From assembly GCA_963513935.1 (NCBI GenBank), contig OY740769.1, positions 75,609,855 to 75,673,854 of the forward strand: a DNA stretch of 64,000 nt, in the 5' to 3' direction. This DNA is from Aphrophora alni (taxonomy: Eukaryota > Arthropoda > Insecta > Hemiptera > Aphrophoridae). Within the stretch, counting starts at the first letter, position 1, and each line of letters begins with the position of its first letter. Positions 13,677-25,204 of the stretch are shown piece after piece. The notes below the pieces were generated by a model. It had not been told where the DNA came from. It saw nothing but the letters and a program-made list of their open reading frames with translations, and did not search any database. The position numbers and the translations under genes were made by a program.

Positions 13677-13786
13677 CTGCTGTAAAAAGCAGACAGCTGC
13701 TACAGAAGATATGAGCGAACAAGTGTCGCTGTCCTCGGAGTCGGTAGAGGTGGAGTTAACTGTGATCGAGCCAGCACAAGAGGAAG
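13677..13786 (+). CDS. Predicted exon of unidentified gene (left-arm copy)
   Basis: A 110-base segment bounded by a pyrimidine-containing ATTTTAG acceptor ending at 13676 and a GGTAATT donor at 13786-13792. It is open through its whole length, clearly richer in G+C than its surroundings, and contains an ATG at 13711 followed by an acidic stretch (MSEQVSLSSESVEVEL, 16 residues), then TVIEPAQEE. Frame before the ATG is also open, so it may be internal coding sequence or a 5' untranslated/start exon. It ends one base into a codon, which joins in frame to the segment at 14708. An equal-length copy lies on the minus strand at 26441-26550. The protein is not recognised; composition suggests a disordered acidic N-terminal region. 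Confidence 0.5.
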
Positions 13787-14707
13787 GTAATTGCCTTTAA
13801 AGCCATTGAAATATTTTCTTTTAAACTAGTTTAGTTTCTTTTAGATCTTAGATGAAATGTGCGTATACAGTGTCCCCAAAATACAGAGAGAAAATTTAAG
13901 AGAGGATTTCATTCCCAAAAATAAGTGGACATTTCTACAAAGTACATTATTTTTAAAAACGTGTACAACATTTTGATTACAATCATAAGTCAATAATCAA
14001 TTTGAACCAGAGTTTTAATCCCTACATTTTAAAATTGCAACGTCTGGCTGTATGTCAGCTTATAAGATTTTCATGCCGTCTTATTTTATTTGTAAATTAG
14101 GTGTGTTATCTGGTCAAAGTTTAGTCAATGTTTGATTAAACTTGATTTGGTATTTCCATTGTTATGATAATATTTGTGTCCAAGGGTATTTTCTAAAACA
14201 ACAATGATTTGTTATGACTTTGTTGGTATTTGATATGAACACAAATAGGACCTGGAAACGTTGCAGTGCAGTATATTCCAAATTTTGACATTTTGTGTGT
14301 GGTGATTTTGAAAAAATACATATCTTAACTCTTCTAGTATAATTTTGACATCTTAGCAACAATATACATTGATCAAGAACAAAGTTGGTAAATAATTAAT
14401 AATGTATTTAAAATTGAATTACTTAAATTTAATCTTTTTAAATGTTTCAAATTCATAGGTCTTCTAATATAAATGTCGCTGTACGACATAGACACAGTTA
14501 GTTTGTAATATATCTTCAAAATATCACAAAGGTAAAACTTTCTTTTTAACAGAAAATAATATATATTTTGCATGAGAAGTCGAAAAGGTTAGATTGTAGA
14601 AAGAAACAATCTTTTTTTAATCATCTCTTTCAAAGTAACCTAATTAAATAAATTTCATTGTGGAGATCTTTATAAAACAAACTAACAAAATAATGTCTCG
14701 ATTTTAG

Positions 14708-14767
14708 AGCCCATAGTCACTGAAATGGACTACGATTATTTCAATATGATCCTTTACGAAGATTTCT
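14708..14767 (+). CDS. Predicted second exon of the same gene (left-arm copy)
   Basis: A 60-base segment with CGATTTTAG before it and the strong donor CTGTAAGT after it (GT at 14768). Joined to the exon ending at 13786 it continues in frame (EPIVTEMDYDYFNMILYEDF) and ends again one base into a codon. The copy in the other arm (17464-17523, minus) has the same length and splice sites, one residue change (M to V) and otherwise silent changes, as expected for recent duplication. Protein family unknown. Confidence 0.5.
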
Positions 14768-15031
14768 GTAAGTATTATTCTAAGTTAATAGTACGATTTT
14801 TATTGTTAATGAAATATTAATATGTGAAATTTAATTGCACAGTATAATATATTCTTTCTGCTACGTTAAAAGTACAAATAAAATTTTCATATTTGTGGAA
14901 ATAATGTCAAAAATGTTTTTGTTTGCAATAATAATACGTGTTTTAAAAAATAATATATAAATTTAACAAAAATAATATGACAGTTGTTAATATTTCATTG
15001 TGATACCCCATATTAAAAATAACCCTTGAAA

Positions 15032-17209
15032 ACATTACACTTGGATTTTTTTTTAGCACAACTTTCAATAGTAACCGTTGCATGTTATTGAAGCTTTCTA
15101 AAATGTTAGCACTATTGTTCCTGAAATATAGTATATTTTTCAATGATACTGACCTTAATGATTCGACAAAAAGAATTACAAAATTGTAAATATCTCAAAC
15201 ATTTACATAAAGAATTATATAAAATATCTTTAAACTTTCTGTTTCTGGACTCGTTAAAAGATGTGCACCAATTATTGAAAATAAAACCTAAATACTGTAT
15301 ATCACCTAAGGTAAGTAATATTGCTTGTAATAAATTGCTCAAAAACAAAGAATTTAAAGACCAGCTAAGTTAAATCAATTAATAGTTTGTTTAAATAATT
15401 ACAAAAACAGATTTTTTTTTATTTTCACGTATTTTTTCAATTTAGAGAAAAGCACTATAATGTACCAAATCCCATCTTAAGATTATCATACAAAAACAAT
15501 CATAGCCTACCATTAGTCAGTCATACTTAACCTATTGTAAACAAATGTTCAGATGAATTTAGCCAAATAATTATAAAAATTGTTACCAAAACATTAGAAA
15601 ATATAAATTACCAAAAAGTAGAAACCAACAAATCTAGTAAACACCATATTTTAAAAATATTTATAACTAATAACCTGTTAGCAATGAATGTGCAAAGTAG
15701 GCCTAACCTACAAATAGGTTAAATGAAAATCGTATGCCAAGATTAATAGAAACAAAACACTTTTATTAAGAACCATTCTAATTGAATAAATGTAGAAATA
15801 TATGTTTAGTTAACATAATAAGAGAAGAGGAGACGCATCCAGACAGCCAAAGGATGAAGATGTACATTTGGCGTGTGTGAATTTTTTATATATAGTTTCG
15901 TTTTTATCAAATAAAGTGAAAGTGACTTAAAAAAAAAATGTACAAATGGTAGTATAAACTTAATTAAATAAGAAAACAATTCACAAAATATAAAAGAATC
16001 CAATTTTAAAATAATTACAAGAGGCAGGAAAGATTAGCCTAAATTCAAATTATTGTTTTGAGATCACCATTTTTTATTTAGTCCTCTTTTCATATATAAC
16101 TTCTTCAAATGTAAATAGATTTGCGTTTAGTGGTTAATTTAAATCAGCCAGCACGAGTTCCCCACCCGAGATAAGATATAGACTATGCAAAATGTTATTT
16201 TGAATTGTAGAATTGTATATGAATTTGTGTTTAACTATTGTGATATGTAATATTGAATTTCTCATGCTCCAAGAATGAGTTAAGTCGAGGCATAATAATT
16301 AAAAAGACTATATAATTATATATGACCATTCAAATGTTAATTTATCATCTAGGAATAAAACCAAATCATGATTAATGTTAAAATGTTTGTGTTGAGCAAT
16401 TTATTGACTAATGTAAAGAAAGTTAATTAATAATCTGAAAATTGAAACAGAATGATAAATGCAATTTTCTTAATTCTCTTCCAAACATATTATTATATTT
16501 GTTATAAATTGGCAAATTGTTATAAATGAGGCAAAGAATAGATATAATTTTAAATAAAATTTTTATAGCACTTAGGGATTTGAAACTCTCAGAAAATAAG
16601 CATTTTTATGACCATTAAGTTACCATTAAAATTTAATTAAAAGTATAATAATTAATTAGTTAAGTTATTTAAAAATTAATAAAGCTTATTAAATTTTGAC
16701 CCAGTTGCCGGTGTCGTAGAAGGCTCTATTGTTTTTAGTCGAGACTTATATTTTATGTATATGTTTAGATCAAATCAAATTTATTATTTTACCCTTAAAA
16801 ATGACGTCTGAAAATGTTGGACATCTTTTTGTGTTTTTTTGCAAGTATTTGTGTGTATGCAAATTCGATATTCTAATAGCTGGCATTTTTAAAGGAATTT
16901 AAAAAAAAGAAGATTACTCTAACTCAACTAGGAGTCGAGATATATTTCTAAAAAATCGTCATTAGTTTTTTTATAAACATTAATTGCTGAAATCGTCGTC
17001 AGTATTTACTCCTGGTACTACCCTTAATTTGAGAAACAAAATAATGTCAAATTGACTGCAGCTGCTGAGCGACGAAGAAGAGAGTCATCACTGATACGCG
17101 ACAATAATATTGAACTTGGCATGTTCCAGAAATTAACTTGGCATATTCCAATTCAATCTAGATGAAAAATTCGTCGTTTCACGGTTATTTATACACCGAT
17201 TTCAAGGGT
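15032..17209. other. Loop between the arms of inverted duplication 2
   Basis: Single-copy sequence of about 2.2 kb. It contains a candidate exon at 15132-15310 (listed separately) and an alternative in-frame terminal exon at 15057-15091, which follows a good pyrimidine tract and AG at 15055-15056 and ends in TGA. A less AT-rich patch at 17050-17160 has a short open stretch beginning AAERRRRESS after an AG at 17060, unassigned. The rest shows nothing I recognise. Confidence 0.5.
15132..15310 (+). CDS. Candidate third exon, unidentified
   Basis: Open frame running from an AG at 15130-15131 to an ideal donor (CCTAAG then GTAAGT at 15311). The phase left by the exon ending at 14767 fits this start, giving a lysine/leucine-rich product of about 59 codons. 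It lies just outside the duplicated arm, so only the plus-strand copy would have it. The pyrimidine tract before its acceptor is poor, an alternative acceptor exists at 15056, and an overlapping minus-strand open frame (15112-15348) is similar in length, so support is weak. Confidence 0.25.
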
Positions 17210-17463
17210 TATTTTTAATATAGGGTATCACAATGAAATATTAACAACTGTCATATTATTTTTGTTAAATTTATATATTATGTTTTAAAACACGTATTAT
17301 TATTGCAAACAAAAACATTTTTGACATTATTTCCACAAATATGAAAATTTTATTTGTACTTTTAACGTAGCAGAAAGAATATATTATACTGTGCAATTAA
17401 ATTTCACATATTAATATTTCATTAACAATAAAAATCGTACTATTAACTTAGAATAATACTTAC

Positions 17464-17523
17464 AGAAATCTTCGTAGAGGATCATATTGAAATAATCATA
17501 GTCCACTTCAGTGACTATGGGCT
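17464..17523 (-). CDS. Predicted second exon, right-arm copy
   Basis: Minus-strand counterpart of 14708-14767: same 60-base length, acceptor TTTTAG (reading 17529 to 17524) and donor GTAAGT (17463 to 17458) kept, one amino-acid change. In this copy the intron leading to it from the exon at 26441-26550 is enlarged by the 8 kb LTR element, which lies antisense to the exons. Confidence 0.45.
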
Positions 17524-18211
17524 CTAAAACAGAGACATTATTTTGTTAGTTTGTTTTATAAAGATCTCCACAATGAAATTTATTTAATTAGGTTACTTTG
17601 AAAGAGATGATTAAAAAAAGATTATGTTTCTTTCTACAATCTAACCTTTTCGACTTCTCATGCAAAATATATATTATTTTCTGTTAAAAAGAAAGTTTTA
17701 CCTTTGTGATATTTTGAAGATATATTACAAACTAACTGTGTCTATGTCGTACAGCGACATTTATATTAGAAGACCTATGAATTTGAAACATTTAAAAAGA
17801 TTAAATTTAAGTAATTCAATTTTAAATACATTATTAATTATTTACCAACTTTGTTCTTGATCAATGTATATTGTTGCTAAGATGTCAAAAATATACTAGA
17901 AGAGTTAAGATATGTATTTTTTCAAAATCACCACACACAAAATGTCAAAATTTGGAATATACTGCACTGCAACGTTTCCAGGTCCTATTTGTGTTCATAT
18001 CAAATACCAAAAAAGTCATAACAAATCATTGTTGTTTTAGAAAATACCCCTGGATACAAATATTATCATAACAATGGAAATACCAAATCAAGTTTAATCA
18101 AACATTGACTAAACTTTGACCAGATAACACACCTAATTTACAAATAAAATAAGACGGCATGAAAATCTTATAAGCTGACATACAGCCAGACGTTGCAATT
18201 TTAAAATGTAG

Positions 18212-18215
18212 GGAT
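18212..18215. other. Target site duplication, left (GGAT)
   Basis: GGAT here and at 26206-26209 flank the LTR element; the other arm has a single copy (ATCC at 14018-14021 on plus). A 5 bp reading (GGATT, LTR starting at 18217) is equally consistent because the next base is T on both sides. Four to six bases is normal for Ty3/gypsy integration. Confidence 0.85.
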
Positions 18216-19209
18216 TATAACAGCACAAATAACATCTGAGACTAAGCATTATAAACTAATAAATAAGAAGAAATAAAATTATTGTAAAATAAAAAGCCAA
18301 AGCCCCTATCGAATGAATTAGTAAATATACACCCAGCTGATATTTGTAATCGCGATTAGAAACAAAATTTAACCATTTAAATAACAACTAATTAACCCAT
18401 ATTGAATTAATATAAACAATATGAATTTAAAAGTGTATCAGTATAATCAAAAATTGCCTAATATCCAGAAAAGGTATAAAATACCAGGACTATATACAAC
18501 AGCGGAAGACGATCGGCACTTCAACAAACGATGCAGAGAAGAGATCCCTCCGCAACGAAGCAAAAACCCGCTTAGATATGAAAATTATTATTAACATTGT
18601 AGCATTCGACATAGCAAGAAGCCAAAAATTCCACCTCCAAAGTTTTTTTTATAATTAATTAGTGTTTTTTAAATTTTTTTTTTTATATACAGTGAATAAA
18701 AGTAGTGCAAATACAGAAATTGGTATATTCTGTCTAATAACAGTTAAACGTTTTCTTTTTTTTTTATCAATTTAAAAGGAACCTTATTAAAGGCCTAGAA
18801 CTATTAAGTAACCATTATAAGAACTTGAATATTTAAATTTTTTTTTTCTTCAAAATTTAATAAACTTTCAATACAATTTATATATGCGTTTTTAAAAATA
18901 AAATAATACAATCATCCCAGACGAGTGCCTATCCCGAGATTAATTGAACTAATTAAAATATATTTCTAAATATAAATTTACTATATAGACTGAGCTAAGC
19001 CTAGAGGCATTTGAATTGAACATTTATTTCAATTGCAATTACTAAAGATCAAAGACTAATTAAAAATATTTCAAATATGATTTTGTATTATAATAATTAA
19101 TAAATAACTGTTTAAAGTGATATTGTTAACTAATCTCTAGTTTTTCATTTTAATAACTTTAGACTTAGAATTAAAAAAAAAATATATTCATAAGTAAAAA
19201 TTTGTTATA
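18216..19209 (+). repeat. 5' LTR
   Basis: 994 bases, direct repeat of 25205-26205. Ends form a 6 bp inverted repeat TATAAC...GTTATA rather than the usual TG...CA. Contains a TATA box (18475) followed by the only G+C-rich part (18500-18560, probably transcript start and R region) and AATAAA motifs near 18693 and 18897. Homopolymer runs account for most of the length difference from the 3' LTR. Confidence 0.97.
18475..18482 (+). promoter_or_regulatory. TATA box in 5' LTR
   Basis: TATAAAAT, matched by the identical 25466-25473 in the 3' LTR. Transcription would start some 25-30 bases downstream, at the edge of the G+C-rich segment, which fits the U3/R layout. Confidence 0.6.
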
Positions 19210-19213
19210 AAAT

Positions 19214-19231
19214 TGGCGCGCAACGTGATTG
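19214..19231 (+). other. Primer binding site, tRNA-Lys type
   Basis: Begins TGGCGCGCAACGTG four bases after the LTR. The first 14 bases match the complement of the animal tRNA-Lys 3' end (TGGCGCCCAACGTGG) with one mismatch at the seventh base; the remaining four bases do not match. Primes minus-strand synthesis in this family. Confidence 0.75.
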
Positions 19232-19486
19232 GCATGATTGTATTATGAAATTACACATATCAGCTTGGCACTAACTAGCATATTAACCGAAAAACTTAGT
19301 TAACCTAATTATATATTTAAGTTAGGCTCAATCAAAGTCTAGATTTATAAGTGATATATTTTAATTTTAAGGATCTAAATTTATGTTTGTTAGATTAACC
19401 TAATTTCAAATAAGCTATAGACCTACTTGTAATATAAGCCTTCTAATAACTATAATAACTGATACTTACCTACAATTTTAAATAAA
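19232..19486 (+). other. Untranslated leader of the retrotransposon
   Basis: AT-rich leader between primer site and gag. No alternative start codon context or structured element recognised; packaging signal not identifiable by eye. Confidence 0.5.
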
Positions 19487-21169
19487 ATGAATCCTTCTGA
19501 GGAAGAACAACAAATCTATAACTTGAGGCCTAACATTACACAAACTGAGAAGGCTAGGGAAAGTCAATTAGCCATCCTTAGACAACCAAACCCCATTGAG
19601 ACAACTGAGCCGATAGATAGGGAAACCGAAATTAGTGTAGACCCTACAAATATAGACCACCACCTACAAATGGAAACAAAAAGCACTACCACCCCTAACC
19701 TATTAGAACAAATAACTTCTTTGATAGACAAAATGCAACTAAGTTTAGGCCAAAATTTAGAAGAGAAATTAAAATTAGCTCAAACCGAAATTCAACAAAA
19801 CTTAAAACAAAATTTTCAAGAGGTTCAATCCGAAATTGAACGACTAAAAGAAGGTATAGCCATACAAATCAGCCATGTCGAAGACAAATTTACTGAAAAA
19901 CTGGTCGATATTAAGCAAACTATCCACAATAATAGCCAGAAAATAAATGAATTGGATACTAAATTAGACACCACTATCAATAGCCAACTTTTAGACGAAT
20001 CTCTAACCAGACAGGAAATTTTGATAAATCACAGAATCGAGGCCAACAAAAATAACGTAATCCAAGAAGTACAAAATTTAATAGCAGAAATCCCTAAAAA
20101 TAACAATAATAATAACAGCCTACCACCAATAACTGTAACCTGTGGAGCTACCGGACACGATATTAGCAATTCAATTAACCCCATATTACCTAAATTCAAT
20201 GGAAGACAATCAAACCCGAATGATTATTTATACAGGTTAAACAGATACTACGAACGCCTAACAACCCGGAAAATAAGACAGCCCGGCGATCAACAGGACT
20301 GCCTCTTCGATATTATTGAGAACAGCCTAGAGGGAAGTGCGAGCCGATGGTGGCAGCTGATAAAGAACGACATTTCAAATTTCCAGCAGTTTAGCGACGA
20401 ATTTCTTGCTAAATTCTGGAACAGGGACATCCAAAAAGGATCACGACAGAAACTCGAGTACGAACAATACCGACCAGGAGGTAAACTCACTAGAAGTGAA
20501 TATTTTATCGAACGAGTCTTAACTATGAAGTCTATGATTCCCCAGCCTCCAGAGGAAGATATTATAGCGACGCTTGTGGAACACTTCGATAGAAGGATTC
20601 AGGATGCCCAACGAGTGCAAAACATAACCTCAATAAAGGAATTCGCAGACTTGTTACAGCGGGAAGATACCGAGGAAGCAAACGCTGAGATACGCCGCAG
20701 AAACACCGCCAATCCCAGAGAAGGAGCAAGTACTACAACGACAGCTCGACAACACCAATTATTCCAACGCAACAACAACAATCAATACAACAACCGAGAC
20801 CCATCCTACCGGAATACACTGCAGAACGACACCACTCAAAATTACAGAAACCGCCCTTACTGAAACCAAACTGGAGAACAGCCAACCCAAAGACCTGCAT
20901 ACCACAATGGACAACACATGTACAACAACACCAGATACACACCTAGGATTACTTACGACAGACAACCAGGTCCTATACCAACAAACTTCCATCAACAAAG
21001 CCGACCAGCATACCAACAGCAGCGAGAAACAGTATATCCAACAAGGGAACAACAAAAGGTCTGCCAGATGATCGCCACCACTACCAGGCCACCCACACTA
21101 ACCAAACCTGCTTCTGAACCCGAAATCGACCCTAATCAGACCGCGTTAAACGCCAACGCACTGGTTTAG
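19487..21169 (+). pseudogene. gag: gag, interrupted by one in-frame stop
   Basis: Encodes the structural polyprotein of the particle. Frame opens at ATG 19487 and runs 458 codons to TGA at 20861, then continues in the same frame to TAG at 21167. N-terminal third is acidic and then forms a long predicted coiled coil (residues ~70-200, E/Q/K/L-rich with regular hydrophobic spacing). Residues ~235-400 are the capsid-like retrotransposon Gag region (tryptophan pair in SRWWQL, then a W-x-R-D block). The C-terminal part, before and after the stop, is rich in Q, N, R and Y, as in nucleocapsids, but no CCHC zinc knuckle is visible. The TGA sits where the context suggests Trp (one base change). The last 20 bases overlap pol in the other frame. 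Confidence 0.9.
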
Positions 21170-24100
21170 GTCAAAAACAAAATGAAGTCTATGGCTACAC
21201 GTGTGATTCTGAAGAAGAAGGGGACTTCAGCAATCCACCAACCACTCCAGTGCAAGAAATTAAACATAGAATCGGAAATAGGCCAGAAACCGAAGAAGGA
21301 CAGCAACACAAAGACGAAGTTATTATATCAAATTTATATTGTAATGGAGAATTCCTCCTACAAGAAGAAGACGACGGAAATAACGAGCCACCTACAATTT
21401 ACAAATGTCCGTACATCAACGTGAAACTAAATGGAATTAACACCAATACCCTCCTCGATACAGGTAGCAACATTACTTGTTTATCAGAGACGTGGTTCAT
21501 AAATAATAAAAATAAATTAGGCCATTTTGAACAATTACCTGTCAGCAATACTTTCATAACAACCGCCTTAAATAATAAATCTAAACGAATTTCACAAGTA
21601 GTTATGCTAAAAGCAGAAATAAAACAATTCGAGTTCGATGTAGGCTACAGTGTGTGATTGTACCATATTTGATTAAAGAATGTATTTTTGGGATAGACAC
21701 GATAAGTAATATGAAGATGGATTTAAACTTCGACGACAATACAATTAAAATAATTAACGCAAAGAGTTAAATATTGCAATTGAAGTTAGACTGTGAAGAA
21801 AACGAAGGAACAAAATGCAGAATGGTATGCTACGATGATATAAAGTATGAAAATAATATTGAAACTCCAATAAGTAATTATAAAAATGAAAATAATCAAC
21901 TCAGTGAAATAATAGATATGTTTAAGGCAAATGAAAATTTAAATTATGATCAACAAATACAAATGGCCAATTTAGTATGCAGATACAAAGAAATATTCTC
22001 CGACAAACCAGGGAGATGCAACAAATACCAACACCATATCCACGTAGAACGACCAGACAATTATAGAGCCCAGAGCTATCCCATCCCTATAAACCTGCAA
22101 AGCGCAGTCGAGCAGGAGATAAACGATATGCTTGAAAACAATATAATAGAACCGTCCAACAGCACATTCATCAACCCTATAATCATAGTGAAGAAGAAAA
22201 CTGGCAACTTAAGGGTATGTCTAGACATGAGAAGAATAAACTCCCTAATAACGCCCGACTACGAATGCAACAGGAGTGTAAACGAGTTATTGGCCAAAGC
22301 GACCGACTCTAAATGGCTGACGACACTAGATCTAACATCCTCGTACTGGCAAGTCCAACTAGAACCCGACTCCAGGCCTTATACAGCATTCCAGTTCCGA
22401 GGTAGAGTCTACCAGTATATTGTCACCCCTTTCGGCCTATCAACATCACAAGCCGCGCTTGTGAGAGCTTTAGACCGAGTGTTCAGAAATAGTATCGAGA
22501 ACTTTTCGTTAGTATATATAGACGATATATGCATTGCTTCCCCAAACTTCACAACACACCTCCAACACTTAGAAAAGGTTTTCGAAAAGCTAAAGGATGC
22601 AAACATGACCGTCAACTTGTCTAAATCCATCTTTTGTAGGGACAAAGTACCGTTCCTAGGGTATTATTTGACGACAAAAGGTTTAGAACCCGACTTAGAA
22701 AAAATAAAGTGTTTCCAAAAGTTTCCCTCCCCAACCACTAGGAAAGAACTAAAACGCTTCCTAGGGGGCATCAATTATTACAATAAATTTGTTGACAAAT
22801 ATGCAAAAACAGTGCAACCTTTGATGTAATTAACATCCAAAAGGGTGAAATTTAACTGGACCCATAAGGAAGAACAAACCTTTCAAGAGATTAAAAAATT
22901 ATTTTTACAAACCAACGTCTTAAGCCATCCCATACCCGACCAACCGTACTACCTACAGACCGACAGCTCCGATGTTGCCATAGGAGGACATTTATTCCAA
23001 ATTGACAAGGACAACAATAAAAGGGCTATACTATTTATATCCAAGACTTTAAAGAAATGCGAACTAGAGTACACTACTACAGAAAAGGAACTATTGGCCG
23101 TAGTATACTGTATACAAAAGGTACGACACTACATTCTGAACGCAAAACTTACAGTCATCACAGATCACAAAGCGTTAACCTTTTTGAAAACATGCAAATT
23201 ATTAAACGCAAGACTAACACGGTGGATCCTTGCCTTACAAGATTACCATTTCGAAATTGTACATTGCAAAGGAGCAGACAATACTCTAGCTGATCTCCTC
23301 AGCAGAATAAGAACAGACGAAAACATAGAGAGTCCCATAAACAAACCCTCAGAACTAATAGTGGCAAATCTAAACAGACAATATAATTTCGAACTTTTAG
23401 AAAATCTTAAGAACCTTCCCCAACTACAACGAAACGATTTAGACCTAAAACAAAATTATTTAAAAGCACAAAATTATAACAAAGATGAAAAAAGCACGCA
23501 AAATCAACGATTCAAGATACACAACGATACCCTATATCAAAAACACAACGAGTCATGGCTAATCGTAGTACCAAGAAAACTGATAAATAATTTAATTTGG
23601 GAATGCCACCAGTATTACTTACACTGCGGTGCGAAAAAATGCCTAACCATACTCCAGGAAGATTTTATATCTAAGGATATGGCCAGATGTATTAAAAAAT
23701 TACTAATAACCTGCGACACCTGCCAGAAATGCAAGTACAATAACCATCCTTTATACGGCGAGACCAGTGGAGTCAAAAGCAGCAGAAAAGGCGACCTACT
23801 AGCCACAGATTTAATAGGACCGCTCCCAAGAAGCAAAGGAGGCGTGCAATATATTTTTATAATTCTGGACACCTTCACGAAATTTGTCAAATTATATAAC
23901 CTAAAAAGAGCCACATCACAAGCCATAACAGACAGAATGTTTAATGATTACATACCAACTTGCGGAAAACCAATCAAAATTTTGTCAGGTCACGGAACCC
24001 AATTCAAGAGCAATATATGGACCAACAAATTAAGAGAAAATAACATCAAACATATCTTAAACCCAGTCCACCATCCGATGTCCAACATGGCAGAGCGTCC

Positions 24101-24632
24101 AATTAGAGAGATCAAACGTTGTTTAAGGACATATTGCTCTAACAACCACAAAAATTGGTCAAGCTACATACAAACTATAAACGATTTCCTAAATGAAGTC
24201 CGACATAAGACGACCAGCTTTACCCCAAACGAACTACAGCTAAACATAACCGACAAACGATTTTGGACAGAAGTAATCCAAAGCCCTTTTAAAAAACAGA
24301 TTCCCCTTCAGCAAAAATTAGAAATAACTAAAACCAAAATTCGAAATATCCAAGACAAACGTACTGCAAAATTCAACTCATCCCACAAAATTACAACTTT
24401 TAAGGAGGATGAATTAGTATTACTAAAATCGTTCCCACAATCAAGCTTATGCTACGGAGAAACTGCCAAACTCTTTACAATCTATGTCGGACCGTTGAAA
24501 ATACATAAAAGAATTGGAAAATCCACCTACACCTTAGTCGACGATCACCAGAAAATGTATGGTCCCTACCACGTATCATTATTAAAACCACATCATCAAC
24601 CTATACCCGAACAGAAAGAAGACGAAATATAA
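21136..24632 (+). pseudogene. pol: pol: protease, reverse transcriptase, RNase H, integrase; defective
   Basis: Protease (21163-21750): DTG active site in LLDTGSNITCLSE at ~21451-21489; a 1-base frame change at ~21652-21655 separates this from the C-terminal PYLIKECIFGID block. TAA at 21768. Reverse transcriptase (~21774-22826): catalytic YIDD at 22513-22524, VKKKTGNLRVCLDMRRIN region at ~22188-22240. TAA at 22827 interrupts the connection. RNase H (22845-23310): acidic residues in QTDSSD, TEKELLAV, ITDHKALTF and ADNTLADLLSR. Integrase: H-x4-H...C-x2-C zinc site at ~23611-23730; first catalytic Asp 23808, second changed to Gly (GGT, 23988), Glu 24093. A C-terminal GPY/F-type module lies at ~24488-24590. 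Stop at 24630. Family assignment is certain; activity in this copy is not expected. Confidence 0.95.
21145..21151 (+). promoter_or_regulatory. Candidate -1 ribosomal frameshift site GTTAAAC
   Basis: Zero-frame gag codons here are TTA AAC preceded by G, the heptamer G_UUA_AAC known to work in arteriviruses. A -1 slip moves translation into the pol frame, which is open from 21136 (after a TAA at 21133) and continues through protease. The gag stop follows 16 bases later. No clear downstream pseudoknot was found by eye. Confidence 0.5.
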
Positions 24633-25204
24633 ATATACCTATGCACAAACCATAACATAACAGCCACCCAACATATATTAAACATGATAAATGTTGCTTA
24701 ATGTATTAAAGAAACTCCAAATAATTCACATATATTATAAAAACCAAACCAAGAAACAATATAGCCCAAGTGAAGTGAAAACAATTTTATATGTGTGTGC
24801 CCCAACCAAAAGACTACAATCTTATTGAACTATACATAAGTCCCAACCCCATCCCACCAAGTGCAAAGTACAAACTACAAATCATGAAGAACCTACCCAA
24901 TGTCCCAGTGTATATGAAACCCAGTGAAGACCCTACATCAAGACAATGTTCCTTATAAAAAAAACTATAATCTTAAGAACTACATATAAGTCCCCACCCC
25001 GATCAACAGACATAAAAGTGAATTAAAATGATATTATTAACCATGTTAGATGAAAGAATTGTTATTAGTTTTAAGTCATTTTATTATTACCAAGTTTAAG
25101 TTAGTTCATTGTTACATTTTTATAGTTAAAGAAAAGATGTTATTTGTACTTCACAAAATGATTTTAGACTCAGTACCCTCATCAAAAATCAGTTTAAAGG
25201 GCAT
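24633..25204 (+). other. 3' non-coding region of the retrotransposon
   Basis: No envelope gene. Two imperfect copies of a ~40 base phrase (24812-24851 and 24963-25002, sharing ACATAAGTCCC and CACCCC/AACCCC) occur about 150 bases apart. The open frame at 25050-25310 runs into the 3' LTR and looks fortuitous. A short purine-rich tract (TAAAGGG, 25195-25201) just before the LTR is the likely plus-strand primer. Confidence 0.7.

Larger units (their letters stand above)
12415..15031 (+). repeat. Left arm of inverted duplication 2
   Basis: About 2.6 kb that recurs in reverse orientation at 17210-18215 plus 26206-27811. Outer end lies near the ttctcaaatgg sequence at 12416; inner end is aacccttgaaa at 15021-15031. 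Divergence between arms looks like about 2 percent (2 changes in the 110-base exon, 2 in the first ~90 bases of the following intron). This arm holds the uninterrupted target site (14018-14021) of the LTR retrotransposon found in the other arm. Exon-like segments at 13677-13786 and 14708-14767 lie inside. Confidence 0.92.
17210..18215 (-). repeat. Right arm of inverted duplication 2, proximal part
   Basis: Reverse complement of about 14018-15031. Interrupted at 18215 by the LTR retrotransposon; the arm resumes at 26206. Two mirrored 66-codon open frames (17660-17860 and 17871-18071) only reflect this duplication and are not genes. Confidence 0.92.

Noticed and set aside
14162..18071. Pairs of near-identical 66-codon open frames on opposite strands
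   Set aside because: They exist only because the arms of inverted duplication 2 mirror one another; composition is that of intron sequence.
20861..20863. gag TGA as a programmed readthrough codon
   Set aside because: The frame after it belongs to gag itself, not pol, and the gag/pol switch occurs downstream by frame change; a point mutation is simpler.
20290..21055. Minus-strand open frames opposite gag
   Set aside because: Shadows of the real plus-strand gag frame.
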